From Gammaproteobacteria bacterium (lineage in GTDB: Bacteria > Pseudomonadota > Gammaproteobacteria > Pseudomonadales > Azotimanducaceae), in contig JAPPDJ010000143.1 in assembly GCA_028824555.1 (NCBI GenBank), positions 18,655-82,654 on the forward strand: 64,000 bases of DNA, given 5' to 3'. Both the position numbers and the translations under genes were made by a program. The stretch's first letter is position 1. Each line of letters starts with the position of its first letter. The notes under the pieces are model-generated. The model ran no database searches. It was given only the letters and a program-made list of their open reading frames with translations, and was not told where the DNA came from. This document shows positions 9,207-18,331 of this stretch, in pieces.

Positions 9207-10273
9207 TCAGGAAGCCGCCCATTCGAGCCACCAGCCGTGCGGCGAGGCCCTAGCCAGCAGTTCCGAGGGCGCTGCCGAGCCGTCGCGATAGCGGGTCAGC
9301 GTGAGTTCCATGATGTCGGCGCTCTCGCCCTCGAGCGCGACGCGCCAGACCTCCCGGCTTCGGCTGGCGTCGATGAGGACCGTTTCCATGCGCTCGCGCG
9401 CCGTACGCGGGAACTGGTAGAGGGCCACCGTCGTGTAGACGGTCAGGGCCTCGTCCTTGGGCGCCTCCGCGAGCAATTGCGGGAGGGTCTCCACGGCATC
9501 CCCCCCGAACAGCCGGACCGGGTGCGTGCGAAGTTCCTCGGCGGCGTCCACCAGGCGCTGGTGGCGCTCGACATGCTCCGGCCAGATAAGCGCCCGCAGC
9601 CACAGCAGAGCCTCCGGGTCGAGCGCGTCGATCGGGTCGAGGTCCACTCCGACGCGCCCGCCGACCGCGATGTGCCGCTTGAGCTCGGGCAGCCCGTCGC
9701 CGCGGAGTTCAGCCTCGAGCTGGACGACTGCACCAGCATCGCCCCAACGGAGGACTTCGCGGCCGCCGTGCGTGTAACGGATGCCGTACCGATCGAAGTT
9801 CAGGTTGAGGCCCGCGCTTGCCCCGAGGTCGATCAGGTGCAGCGGACGCCCCTGCGCCTCCCTGGATACCACGGAGAACGCCGGGACGAGGCACGTGCAT
9901 CGGCGTACGACGTTCGTCTGCGTGCGACGCGTGCGCACCAGTTCGGCAACCTCGCCGGCATGCGTGCGGCAGAAGTCGCGGAAGTCCGCCGCGGCCGGCG
10001 CCATCGGTCGGGGCTTGCCGGACACGATCGGATAGTGTGCGGCGAGAGGATGCGTAACACCGCGCAGCAGCAGGTACTGCGCGGCGCCGAACAGCATGTT
10101 CGGAGGCGGTTGATGCGGTCGCGTTTGCGCGGCGAGCGCCAGCAGGTCGGGGCTCTCGGACACCGCGTACGCGAGTTCAGCGTAGAGCGGCGATGCCAGC
10201 TCCATGGCCTCTACGCGCCCGAAGCGATGGAAGAGTGCGCGCAGGCGCTCGGGGCTTCGCGCGGTCAAAACAA
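9207..10273 (-). CDS. DUF2332 family protein (start uncertain)
   Basis: RVEAMELASPLYAELAYAVSESPDLLALAAQTRPHQPPPNMLFGAAQYLLL...LIDLGASAGLNLNFDRYGIRY. The N-terminal ~48 codons of the called ORF (to 10418) look out of frame. Confidence 0.78.
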
Positions 10274-10408
10274 CGCCACGGGATTGACGGCGTTCGGGAT
10301 GGCGTCCGAGATACCGTCGGAGCCAAGCACCGCCAGCCAGCGCTCGCGCAGCCCCTTCACGTCGGCGGGCACGGCCAGGGACCAGTCTTTCTCGAGCTGC
10401 AGCGCCAT
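10265..10408 (-). CDS. Short upstream ORF, 47 aa, overlapping the DUF2332 gene
   Basis: MALQLEKDWSLAVPADVKGLRERWLAVLGSDGISDAIPNAVNPVALF*; protein-like composition in a different frame from the long ORF. Confidence 0.45.
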   Translation of the reverse strand: MALQLEKDWSLAVPADVKGLRERWLAVLGSDGISDAIPNAVNPVALF

Positions 10409-10516
10409 GACGGTTCACCCCGTGTTTCGCGGGATGCTATCCCACGCCCGTGGGGATCCTCGGCTCAAGCACCTCGGAGCGGCCCACCCCCCAACCGAAG
10501 CGGCGATAATGCCGAC

Positions 10517-11182
10517 ATGAACGCGCCTTCACATCCGGATGCGGCGGCTCGGCCCGCCAACGAGCAATCCCCCAGCCTCGCGAAGGCCGCCACCGTCACC
10601 GTTCTCGCCTTTGCCGGCGGCTTCGTCATCATGTCGCTCGAACTGCTCGGCGGCCGGATGTTGGCACCGTGGTTCGGCAGCAGCATCTATGTTTGGGGCA
10701 GCATCATCACCGTTTTCATGCTGGCGCTCGCGCTCGGCTACTTGGTGGGCGGGCGGCTTTCCCTGCACGGGCCAACGCTAACCCGGTTCGCCGTCATCTT
10801 CCTCGGCGCTGGCTGCATTCTCGGACCGCTAGCGCTTGCCGCCGAACCCATCACCACGTGGGTTTTCGACCGCATCCACGACCCGCGCTACGGCAGCCTC
10901 GTGGCAGCTCTCGCGCTCTTCGTGGCACCGACGGTGGTTCTCGGCATGATCTCGCCGTATTCCGTGAGCCTTTTGGTGCGGGTGCGGGAAGAGTCCGGCA
11001 AGGTCGCCGGCACGCTCTACTTCGTCTCCACCATCGGCAGCGCGTTGGGCACGCTGGCGACGAGTTTCTATTTCGTGCTCTGGTTCGAGGTGAACAACAT
11101 CATCATCACGCTCTCGGCCACGCTGCTTGCGTTGGGAGTCGCTGCAGTGGCGCTCGATCGGGTGAGCGTGCATGGGCGCTGA
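10517..11182 (+). CDS. Membrane domain protein of the fused MFS/spermidine synthase type
   Basis: FAGGFVIMSLELLGGRMLAPWFGSSIYVWGSIITVFMLALALGYLVGGRLS...GMISPYSVSLL; polytopic. Confidence 0.82.
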   Translation: MNAPSHPDAAARPANEQSPSLAKAATVTVLAFAGGFVIMSLELLGGRMLAPWFGSSIYVWGSIITVFMLALALGYLVGGRLSLHGPTLTRFAVIFLGAGCILGPLALAAEPITTWVFDRIHDPRYGSLVAALALFVAPTVVLGMISPYSVSLLVRVREESGKVAGTLYFVSTIGSALGTLATSFYFVLWFEVNNIIITLSATLLALGVAAVALDRVSVHGR

Positions 11183-12203
11183 CGCGTCGATGGCGCAGAA
11201 GACTCGTAGCCGTATATGCGAGCGAACGCGAGCACGAAGGCCAACAGTTCGCGCGAGCGAACCGCCGACGCGCGCTTCAGGGCGCGCTAGCGCCGCGTTG
11301 CGGTGGAGCCTAGCGTCGCTCCTGCTGCCACTCTTCTTCGCAGCATCTCCTGCCGCCGGGGCGTGGGGCGCCGAGGTGATCCACCGCGAGCAGTCGCTCT
11401 ATCAGACCATCCTCGTCGTCCGCCGGGGCGATCTGCTGTGCCTGCAGTTCAGCACCCGGCAAGAACGGCGCAACCAATCCTGCCGCGACGAGACGGACCC
11501 GAGCCGCCTAGTGTTCGGCTACACCCGCATGATGCTGGCCGCATTGCTGCTGAACCCAGAGCCGGAACGCATCTTCATGGCTGGCCTCGGTGGCGGCTCG
11601 CTGGTGGTGGCGCTGACCGACCTGCTGCCCGAAGCCACCATCGACGTGGTGGAGATTGATCCCGCCGTGGTGGACGTCGCGCGCCGCTTCTTCGAATTTG
11701 AGCCGGGCTCGCGCACAAGGGTGATTGTTCGCGACGCCAGGGTGTTCGCCAAGCGGGCGCTCCGGGAGGGTGCCAGCTACGATCTCATCCTCCTCGACGC
11801 CTACGGTGGCGACTACATTCCGGAGCACCTGATGACCGCCGAGTTCTTGGAGGAAGTCGGGGAGCTTCTCGCGCCCGGTGGCGTGGTGGTGGCCAACACC
11901 TTCGCCCACAGCCAACTCTACGACCACGAGAGCGTCACCTACCGCCAGGTGTTCGGGCCTTTCTACAACCTCAAGCGCAACGACAGCGACAACCGCATTG
12001 TCCTCGCGATGAACGATTCGCTGCCGCCCAAGGAACTGCTCACGAGCAACGCCAACCGCTGGCGGGGCGCAATGCGGCCGCTCGGAGTCCCGGTTGCCTC
12101 CTATCCGAGAGCCCTGACGACCCGCATCGACTGGGACCGGGACAAGCGGGCCCTGACGGACCAGTACTCGCCGGCAAACCTGCTGCGGGAAAGGCCGCGG
12201 TGA
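11172..12203 (+). CDS. Spermidine synthase-like methyltransferase domain protein (start uncertain; N-terminus encoded by repeat copy B)
   Basis: RIFMAGLGGGSLVVALTDLLPEATIDVVEIDPAVVDVARRFF, YDLILLDAYGGDYIPEHLMTAEFL. Confidence 0.82.
   Translation: MGADASMAQKTRSRICERTRARRPTVRASEPPTRASGRASAALRWSLASLLLPLFFAASPAAGAWGAEVIHREQSLYQTILVVRRGDLLCLQFSTRQERRNQSCRDETDPSRLVFGYTRMMLAALLLNPEPERIFMAGLGGGSLVVALTDLLPEATIDVVEIDPAVVDVARRFFEFEPGSRTRVIVRDARVFAKRALREGASYDLILLDAYGGDYIPEHLMTAEFLEEVGELLAPGGVVVANTFAHSQLYDHESVTYRQVFGPFYNLKRNDSDNRIVLAMNDSLPPKELLTSNANRWRGAMRPLGVPVASYPRALTTRIDWDRDKRALTDQYSPANLLRERPR
11204..11290 (+). repeat. Multi-hairpin dispersed repeat, copy B (lacks recognisable hairpin 1)
   Basis: CGTAGCCGTATATGCGAGCGAACGCGAGCACGAAGGCCAACAGTTCGCGCGAGCGAACCGCCGACGCGCGCTTCAGGGCGCGCTAG, aligns with copies A and C. 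Confidence 0.8.
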
Positions 12204-12256
12204 GAGGTGGTCGTGGCGCCGCCATCCAGGCGGGCCGCAAGCCCCTCGCTGCACTT

Positions 12257-12391
12257 CCAGGTAAGTCGGACTTTGCCGCGCCGGCGGTGAAGCGCGACTT
12301 ACCTGGTAGCCGTAGCTGCGAGCGAACGCGAGCACGAAGGCCAGCAGTTCGCGCCAGCGAACTGCCGACGCGCCCTACAGGGCGCGCTACC
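12257..12391 (+). repeat. Multi-hairpin dispersed repeat, copy C (different outer hairpin)
   Basis: CCAGGTAAGTCG...CGACTTACCTGG outer inverted repeat followed by TAGCCGTAGCTGCGAGCGAACGCGAGCACGAAGGCCAGCAGTTCGCGCCAGCGAACTGCCGACGCGCCCTACAGGGCGCGCTACC. Confidence 0.8.
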
Positions 12392-14522
12392 ACCGCGCCT
12401 CCACCAGCAACCCCACCACCCGGTTCGAATAGCGCGGCATCGCACGGCCAGTCGTCAGGACGTTGCGAATCGTGTCCATCGCCACGCCATCGAACGCCCA
12501 ATCGGCACTTCGGTAGCGTTCGCCGTAGTGGCGCAAGGCCAACGTGACTCGGTCGCTGTAGCGGTATCGAACCGTGATGTCGAGAGAAGATTGTTCGGAG
12601 ACGAGAGCCGGGAAGATGGAGGCCGCCGCCGGCGTCTCGGCCAACGAACGGGTGGTCCGGTACACGCCTTCCCCGGAAGAGCGTACGTATGCGAAGGAAA
12701 GGTGCAGCCGGTCGTTTGCGAGCAGACTGGATTCGAGTGTGACGCCGTGGGCAGCCACGACGTCGCGGCTGGTGGACCACCAATCCGCCACACCAAACGC
12801 CCCGCTTCCCGCACTCGAAAAAGCGGCTCGCTGCCCGTCGTAGAAACCGGACAGAGTGGCCTTCATCCCGAACGCATAGCTGAAGTCCACGCCCCAGCCT
12901 CGGTCTTCGTCGTGGAGGCGGCCCAAGGCCGAGTCGGGGTAGTCGTTCCTGCGCCGGTCGGCATAGAGGCCGAGCGACAAGCCGGAAGCGCCCACGTCAC
13001 CATGCAGCCGCGCCTTCCACCCGCGCTGCTCCCGTTCGGCTTGGTGGAACCGCCGCGTAAGCGGGTTGTTGGTGCCGCGCGCTTCGAATGCCGCTGCCCG
13101 ACGCTCCCCTCGCGAGGCCTTGAGGGTCGCCCCCAAGCTGCGCCAGCGGGCAGCGGCTTCGAGCCAAAGCCCCGCCTCCTCGTTTCGAACCACCTCTGGC
13201 CGCGAACCCGACGAAACCTGTCGGCCGAGGGCAGCCTTCGATGCGCCCGCCGCCAGTCGCACGCCACGCGGCAGCCGATAGCGCAGGCGTAACTCCGTGC
13301 GGTGGCGGTCGAAGCCATGCGCGCGGTTGGTGCGCGCCGGCATCGCCACCAAGTCGCCGAGCACCGGTGTCCAGGTTCGAAGTGGCGTCCGGTTGTTTCG
13401 CTGCAATCGACGATGCGACACATCGAGTCGCAGTCGCCCGGTGACGCGGCTCACAGCCCGCACCGATCCCGCAAAGCCATGAATGTGGCCTTCGAGACTC
13501 GGCGCCGGAGGCGGGAATCCAGCAAGGGCATCCCCCGCGGCCCCGGAGACGAACGCCTCGTCCTGGTGCCCTCGCGACCACGACAGCCGGCTGTGGATGC
13601 TGGTGCGACCCAAGGTGGAACGTGCGGTCCACGACAGTGTGCGCAGCGCGTTGCTCGGTGCGAGGGATTTGCGGCCCATGGGCACGGGACCGGGATATGC
13701 ACTCTCCCACGCCAGCGCCGGCGTGGTGTTGGCGAAGCGCGCTTCGCGCGCTTCGACGGCGAGCAGCCAGGGGCGCGCTCGAAAGCTGGCGCGCACGCCA
13801 AACGCTTCCGTCCGGTAATCCACGGGCTTGGGCAAGATTGCCGCTTGGTAGAGGAAGTCCGCCCCCGTTTCCTCCGTGCCACGCTTGGTCTCGCGCAGGT
13901 AGTCGGTGTGCAGTCGCCAACCCGGGCTCGGCTCAAAACGCCAAGCCGCGCCGACGCGACGCCGATGGGTAGCGAAGCGAAAGGACCGCGCCGAGTTCAG
14001 ATCGGCCATGGCGGCGGTGTCGTAGGCCTTGGTCCAATCTGCCGGCAGCGACAGCGAGCCACCGTCGGCCCTGACATAGGGCGTGCGCCCATCGACCGCA
14101 ACGTTGCGCGGCGTCTCCCGCCACTGCAACGTCGTCGTGCCGGCACTCGGATGGGCGAACAGCACACGAAGTTGCCGGGCATCCAGCCCCAGATCGGCAC
14201 CTTCGACAGTCGCCATGCGACCATCCTCGCCGCTGTAGCGAACGTTGACGGCGACATCCGCATGATTGCCGTCGCGGTCCAGTCCGTTGTCCCGCCCGAA
14301 CCGAGGCTCTGCCTCTGCCACCGCCAACACGCCGGCCGCGACGCTCCCTTCACGACGAAACGCGTCGTCGAACGGGCAAAGCCGACATCGCCATCGGTCC
14401 GTGCGTGCCTTGGTGTAGTCGGCCGTGAGTGGCTCCCCAGACGCCGCCACTCCCGACTCGGCCACAGCAAACAAAAGGGCTGCGACGCACCAGTTCCCAA
14501 GCGGGCACCGCCTCGCGTTCAT
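12387..14522 (-). CDS. MtrB/PioB-family decaheme-associated outer membrane beta-barrel protein
   Basis: Signal peptide, N-terminal CRLC (CxxC), alternating amphipathic strands throughout, terminal aromatic VGLLVEARW; ATGA overlap with upstream decaheme cytochrome. Confidence 0.85.
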   Translation of the reverse strand: MNARRCPLGNWCVAALLFAVAESGVAASGEPLTADYTKARTDRWRCRLCPFDDAFRREGSVAAGVLAVAEAEPRFGRDNGLDRDGNHADVAVNVRYSGEDGRMATVEGADLGLDARQLRVLFAHPSAGTTTLQWRETPRNVAVDGRTPYVRADGGSLSLPADWTKAYDTAAMADLNSARSFRFATHRRRVGAAWRFEPSPGWRLHTDYLRETKRGTEETGADFLYQAAILPKPVDYRTEAFGVRASFRARPWLLAVEAREARFANTTPALAWESAYPGPVPMGRKSLAPSNALRTLSWTARSTLGRTSIHSRLSWSRGHQDEAFVSGAAGDALAGFPPPAPSLEGHIHGFAGSVRAVSRVTGRLRLDVSHRRLQRNNRTPLRTWTPVLGDLVAMPARTNRAHGFDRHRTELRLRYRLPRGVRLAAGASKAALGRQVSSGSRPEVVRNEEAGLWLEAAARWRSLGATLKASRGERRAAAFEARGTNNPLTRRFHQAEREQRGWKARLHGDVGASGLSLGLYADRRRNDYPDSALGRLHDEDRGWGVDFSYAFGMKATLSGFYDGQRAAFSSAGSGAFGVADWWSTSRDVVAAHGVTLESSLLANDRLHLSFAYVRSSGEGVYRTTRSLAETPAAASIFPALVSEQSSLDITVRYRYSDRVTLALRHYGERYRSADWAFDGVAMDTIRNVLTTGRAMPRYSNRVVGLLVEARW

Positions 14523-15523
14523 CGCCGCAACCACGCACCCGATGGATGGTTCGAGCCATGCACCTCTGAATGGCAGTTCAGGCAAGCGTTGGCAAGCACG
14601 AACTCCGACGCCGCTCCCGGCGGCAGTTGATCCGCCATCTGCGCCAAGCTGCGGTGACCTGCCGACGAATGGCATTCCTGACAGAGCTGGGGTGCCCGCC
14701 GCGTGAGCAACGCCGGCTGGTTCGAGCCGTGCGGCACGTGGCATGTAAGGCAGTCCTCGGCGGCTGGAGGATGCTCCCAAAGGAATGGCCCCCGCTTCTC
14801 GGCATGGCAGGAAAGGCAGGCCTCGTTCACCCCGTCATGCCGGGCCAACGCCTCCCCTACCCCGCCGTGCGGGTCGTGGCAGTCTCGGCAGACGAGCTGT
14901 CCCTGCCGCAGCGGATGCGACGAGCGCTTCAGCGCGTCCGCGAGCACGCTGCCGTGGCAGGCACCACACATTTGCCCTTGCATGTCCGGCACTCGCACCG
15001 GGTCCGTGTTGGCATGAAGTCGGTGGCAGTCTGCACACGCAAGTTCAGCCTCCTCGTGGGCACTGCCCAGCCAATGGGCACGCTCGTAGGTCTCGTGGCA
15101 GGCAAGACAAAGCGCATTCTGCAACGCCGGCGTCGCATTGCCGCGCTGCCCGAAGTTCAGCATCGGCTCGCGGCGAGCGCCGTCCGGCAGCATCCGGCGG
15201 TCGTGCTCCCCGGCCGGCCCGTGGCACGACTCGCACTGCAAGCCGCCCGGCGGGGTCGCAGCATCCACCGCAAATGGCGACCCCGCAATGGCTGGGTGTC
15301 CGTGCACGGTGGCGAACAGTTCCAAGGTGGGAAACGGTTCCTCCTCGTCGTGACAGCCGAGGCAGCCATCCGCACCGCGACGGGAGTAGTCGCCATTCGC
15401 GAGCTTCTGCGCGAGTTCCTCATGAGCATGGGTCCGATCGGGCTGGCCGCTAGGCGTAACCGCTAGAAACGCCACGGCGGTCGCAAGAACGGCCCGCAGC
15501 GAAGCGCCATCGCTCAAGCGCAA
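14519..15523 (-). CDS. Decaheme c-type cytochrome, MtrA/PioA/DmsE family (start uncertain, TTG proposed)
   Basis: Ten CxxCH motifs: CLGCH, CESCH, CLACH, CADCH, CGACH, CRDCH, CLSCH, CLTCH, CQECH, CLNCH. Confidence 0.92.
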   Translation of the reverse strand: MRLSDGASLRAVLATAVAFLAVTPSGQPDRTHAHEELAQKLANGDYSRRGADGCLGCHDEEEPFPTLELFATVHGHPAIAGSPFAVDAATPPGGLQCESCHGPAGEHDRRMLPDGARREPMLNFGQRGNATPALQNALCLACHETYERAHWLGSAHEEAELACADCHRLHANTDPVRVPDMQGQMCGACHGSVLADALKRSSHPLRQGQLVCRDCHDPHGGVGEALARHDGVNEACLSCHAEKRGPFLWEHPPAAEDCLTCHVPHGSNQPALLTRRAPQLCQECHSSAGHRSLAQMADQLPPGAASEFVLANACLNCHSEVHGSNHPSGAWLRR

Positions 15524-15578
15524 ACCCCACCGCGAACCCCATTTTTGGCGGCCTTGCCCAACGCGGCTATCCCGGTGA

Positions 15579-16265
15579 ATGATGAACCCTCCACACCATC
15601 TGCTCACGCTTCGCGCACCACGCCACACAGTGTCAACAACACCGGACAGCCGCACAAGCGTAGCCGCACGACGGGCGTCGCTCTGCATTTGCATTGCACT
15701 CGCCGTCCCCGCCGCCGCCCAGTTGGATGGAGCCGACCTCGCGAGCGCCTGCGACGACTGCCACGGCACCGGCGGCCGCAGCGAGAAGCCCGACATCCCC
15801 TCCATTGCCGGCTTCTCGGAGTTCGCCATCATGGACCTGATGCAAACCTACCGCGACGGCCTGCGCGAAGGTCGGCGCACGGAGCGCGCCGACGGCACCG
15901 AGACCGACATGGTGGAAGTGAGTCGGGCCATCACCGACGAAGAGCTAGAAGCCGTGGCGCTGCACTACGCCGGCAAGACCTGGATGCCGCACGCCCAGCC
16001 CTTCGACTCCCGACGCGCCCAGCGCGGCGAGGCCGTGCACAGGGTCAAGTGCGCCAAATGCCACATCGAGGGCGGTAGCATCCCCGAAGCAGACCTCGCC
16101 ATCCTCGCCGGCCAATGGCGCGATTACCTGACCTCCCAGTTCCAGGCCTTCGACGACAAAACTCGTCGCATGGTCCCCAAAATGGAAAGCAAGTACGAAT
16201 CACTGTCGGACGCCGACAAGCAGGCGCTGGTCGAGTTCTACGTCAGCGCCGGCGGACAGCCATAG
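15579..16265 (+). CDS. c-type cytochrome, c4-like, two CxxCH motifs
   Basis: Signal peptide then ASACDDCHGTGGRSEKPDIPSIAGFSEFAIMDLMQTY ... VKCAKCHIEGGSIPEADLAILAGQWRDYLTSQF. Confidence 0.88.
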   Translation: MMNPPHHLLTLRAPRHTVSTTPDSRTSVAARRASLCICIALAVPAAAQLDGADLASACDDCHGTGGRSEKPDIPSIAGFSEFAIMDLMQTYRDGLREGRRTERADGTETDMVEVSRAITDEELEAVALHYAGKTWMPHAQPFDSRRAQRGEAVHRVKCAKCHIEGGSIPEADLAILAGQWRDYLTSQFQAFDDKTRRMVPKMESKYESLSDADKQALVEFYVSAGGQP

Positions 16266-16321
16266 CCCGGACTATCGCCTCCGCAACCCCGAGCATGATC
16301 CCGTCGATCCCCAACGAGCCC

Positions 16322-16378
16322 CCCCTCCGAAAGGCGAGGACGCCTTTCGACTCCCCCGCGAGGGGGGAGTGATAGGAA
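16322..16378 (+). repeat. Double-hairpin repeat, second family (AAAGGCG-AGGA-CGCCTTT + CTCCCCCGCGAGGGGGGAGTGATAGGA)
   Basis: Shares organisation with copies at 63845..63908 and 63946..64000. Confidence 0.8.
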
Positions 16379-16508
16379 AGCGCTCGCGAGCACCGCCTGG
16401 TCGAACGGCGAGTGGGAAGCGAACTGCCAGACCAGCCCTTAGCTGGCACCACAAGAGCCGTTGCCTTCGGACAACGCCTCCTGCCCCAGCCCAAGCCGAC
16501 CTATCATC

Positions 16509-16544
16509 CTGTCGAGCTTCGCCGAGGGCGGCGAAGCTCGACAG
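16509..16544. repeat. Perfect 15-bp-arm hairpin upstream of gamma-glutamyltransferase
   Basis: CTGTCGAGCTTCGCC GAGGGC GGCGAAGCTCGACAG. Confidence 0.8.
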
Positions 16545-16561
16545 CATGCCAGGAGCCAAGC

Positions 16562-18145
16562 ATGAACTGGGATTTCCCTTATGCATCGCGCCGAGCGCCG
16601 GTTCTGGCGCGCAACGTCGTCGCCACTTCGCAACCGCTCGCCGCCCAAGCAGGGCTTGATGCCATGCGGCGAGGCGGCAATGCGGTCGACGCTGCGCTCG
16701 CCGCTGCCATCACGCTCACGGTGGTCGAACCGTCGATGAACGGGGTCGGCAGTGATGCCTTCGCCATCGTTTGGGACGGCGAAGCGATCAGCGGCATCAA
16801 CGGCTCGGGGCGTTCGCCGGCGGGATGGACCCCGGAGCGCTTTGCCGGCCTTGGCGAAATGCCGATGCATGGATGGGACGCAGTGACGGTGCCCGGCTGC
16901 GTGAGTGTTTGGGTGGCGCTCTCGGACCGCTTCGGTCACTTGCCCTTCGCGGACCTGTTTGGAGCCGCGATTGGCTACGCCCGAGACGGCTTCCACGTCG
17001 GCCACAAGACCGCTGCGGGGTGGCGTCATGCCGCCGAGACGTTGGGCGAGTTTCCGGCCTTCCGCGAGCACTTCCTGCCAAGCGGGAAGGCACCGGCACC
17101 GGGCGAGAAGTTCCGCCGACGCGATCTGGCCGACACCCTGACGCGCATCGCCGAGACCAAGGGCAAGGCCCTCTACCGCGGCGAACTGGCCGCACGCATC
17201 GCCGCCGCTGCTACTCAGGGCGGCGGTGCGATGACCGAGGACGACCTCGCCGCACATCAATGCGACTGGGTAGATCCCATCGCCCAGCCATACCGCGACG
17301 TGGAACTGCTCGAAATCCCCCCCAATGGCCAGGGGCTGGCGGCGCAGATCGCCCTTGCCATTCTTGAACACCAGGGCACCGCCTCACTCGAGCCAGGCAG
17401 CGCGGATTGGACGCACCTGCAAGTCGAGGCCATGAAGATCGCCATCCGCGCCGCCTTCGACCACTTCGCTGATCCGCGGGCGATGAAGCTGCCGCCAGAA
17501 GCCTTGCTCGAACGCGACTCGATTCGTCGCGCTGCGGCGACCATCTCGCGCGCGACTGCCGCGCCCCTGCCGCCGGTCGCCCTGCCCGTGAGCCACGACA
17601 CCGTGTATCTCACGGCCGCCGACGAAGAAGGCCGCATGATCTCCATGATCCAGTCGAACTACATGGGCTTCGGTTCCGGCATCGTCATCCCGGGCACTGG
17701 CATTGCCATGCAGAACCGGGGCGCTGGTTTCACGTTGCAGCCGGGGCACCCGAACGAGGTTGGCCCGAACAAGCGCCCCTTCCACACCATCATCCCGGGC
17801 TTCGTCACCAGGGCCGGCGTTCCCGCCATGAGCTTCGGCGTGATGGGCGGCCACATGCAGCACCAAGGCCACGTGCAGATGGTCACCCGCATCTTCGACC
17901 ACCACGAAAACCCGCAGGCCGCCTCCGACGCCCCCCGCTGGCACGTCACCCCGGACTTCCAGCTCGCCTTGGAGGCCGGCTTCCCCGAATCCGTCGCCCA
18001 AGACCTCGCCAATCGAGGCCACAGCGTCGGCATCGTCGAAGCGGAAGGGGTGTTCGGCGGTGCCCAACTCATCTACCGCATGGAAGACGGCGGCTACTGC
18101 GCGGCCTCGGATCACCGCAAGGAAGGTGCTGCCGTCGGCTTCTAG
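16562..18145 (+). CDS. ggt: Gamma-glutamyltransferase family protein
   Basis: VATSQPLAAQAGLDAMRRGGNAVDAALAAAITLTVVEPSMNGVGSDAFAIVWDG, SHDTVYLTAADEEGRMISMIQSNYMGFGSGIV. Confidence 0.9.
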   Translation: MNWDFPYASRRAPVLARNVVATSQPLAAQAGLDAMRRGGNAVDAALAAAITLTVVEPSMNGVGSDAFAIVWDGEAISGINGSGRSPAGWTPERFAGLGEMPMHGWDAVTVPGCVSVWVALSDRFGHLPFADLFGAAIGYARDGFHVGHKTAAGWRHAAETLGEFPAFREHFLPSGKAPAPGEKFRRRDLADTLTRIAETKGKALYRGELAARIAAAATQGGGAMTEDDLAAHQCDWVDPIAQPYRDVELLEIPPNGQGLAAQIALAILEHQGTASLEPGSADWTHLQVEAMKIAIRAAFDHFADPRAMKLPPEALLERDSIRRAAATISRATAAPLPPVALPVSHDTVYLTAADEEGRMISMIQSNYMGFGSGIVIPGTGIAMQNRGAGFTLQPGHPNEVGPNKRPFHTIIPGFVTRAGVPAMSFGVMGGHMQHQGHVQMVTRIFDHHENPQAASDAPRWHVTPDFQLALEAGFPESVAQDLANRGHSVGIVEAEGVFGGAQLIYRMEDGGYCAASDHRKEGAAVGF

Positions 18146-18190
18146 GCCAAAGGTAGGTGGGGCTTGGCGGCGTTACCCGTACGCGTTCAT

Positions 18191-18276
18191 AGGGGCGCCC
18201 CTCGTGGTCGCCTGTGTTCGTATGATGTACGGCCTCGGCTTGGCCAACACGGGCGACCACAAGGAGTCGCCCCCAC
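18191..18276. repeat. Imperfect inverted repeat upstream of MFS gene
   Basis: AGGGGCGCCCCTCGTGGTCGCCTGTGTT ... AACACGGGCGACCACAAGGAGTCGCCCCC. Confidence 0.65.
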
Positions 18277-18331
18277 CGTGCGAGCCGCCTCATTGGGTGC
18301 GAACGGCACCATCGGGAAGGGGACAAACTGC

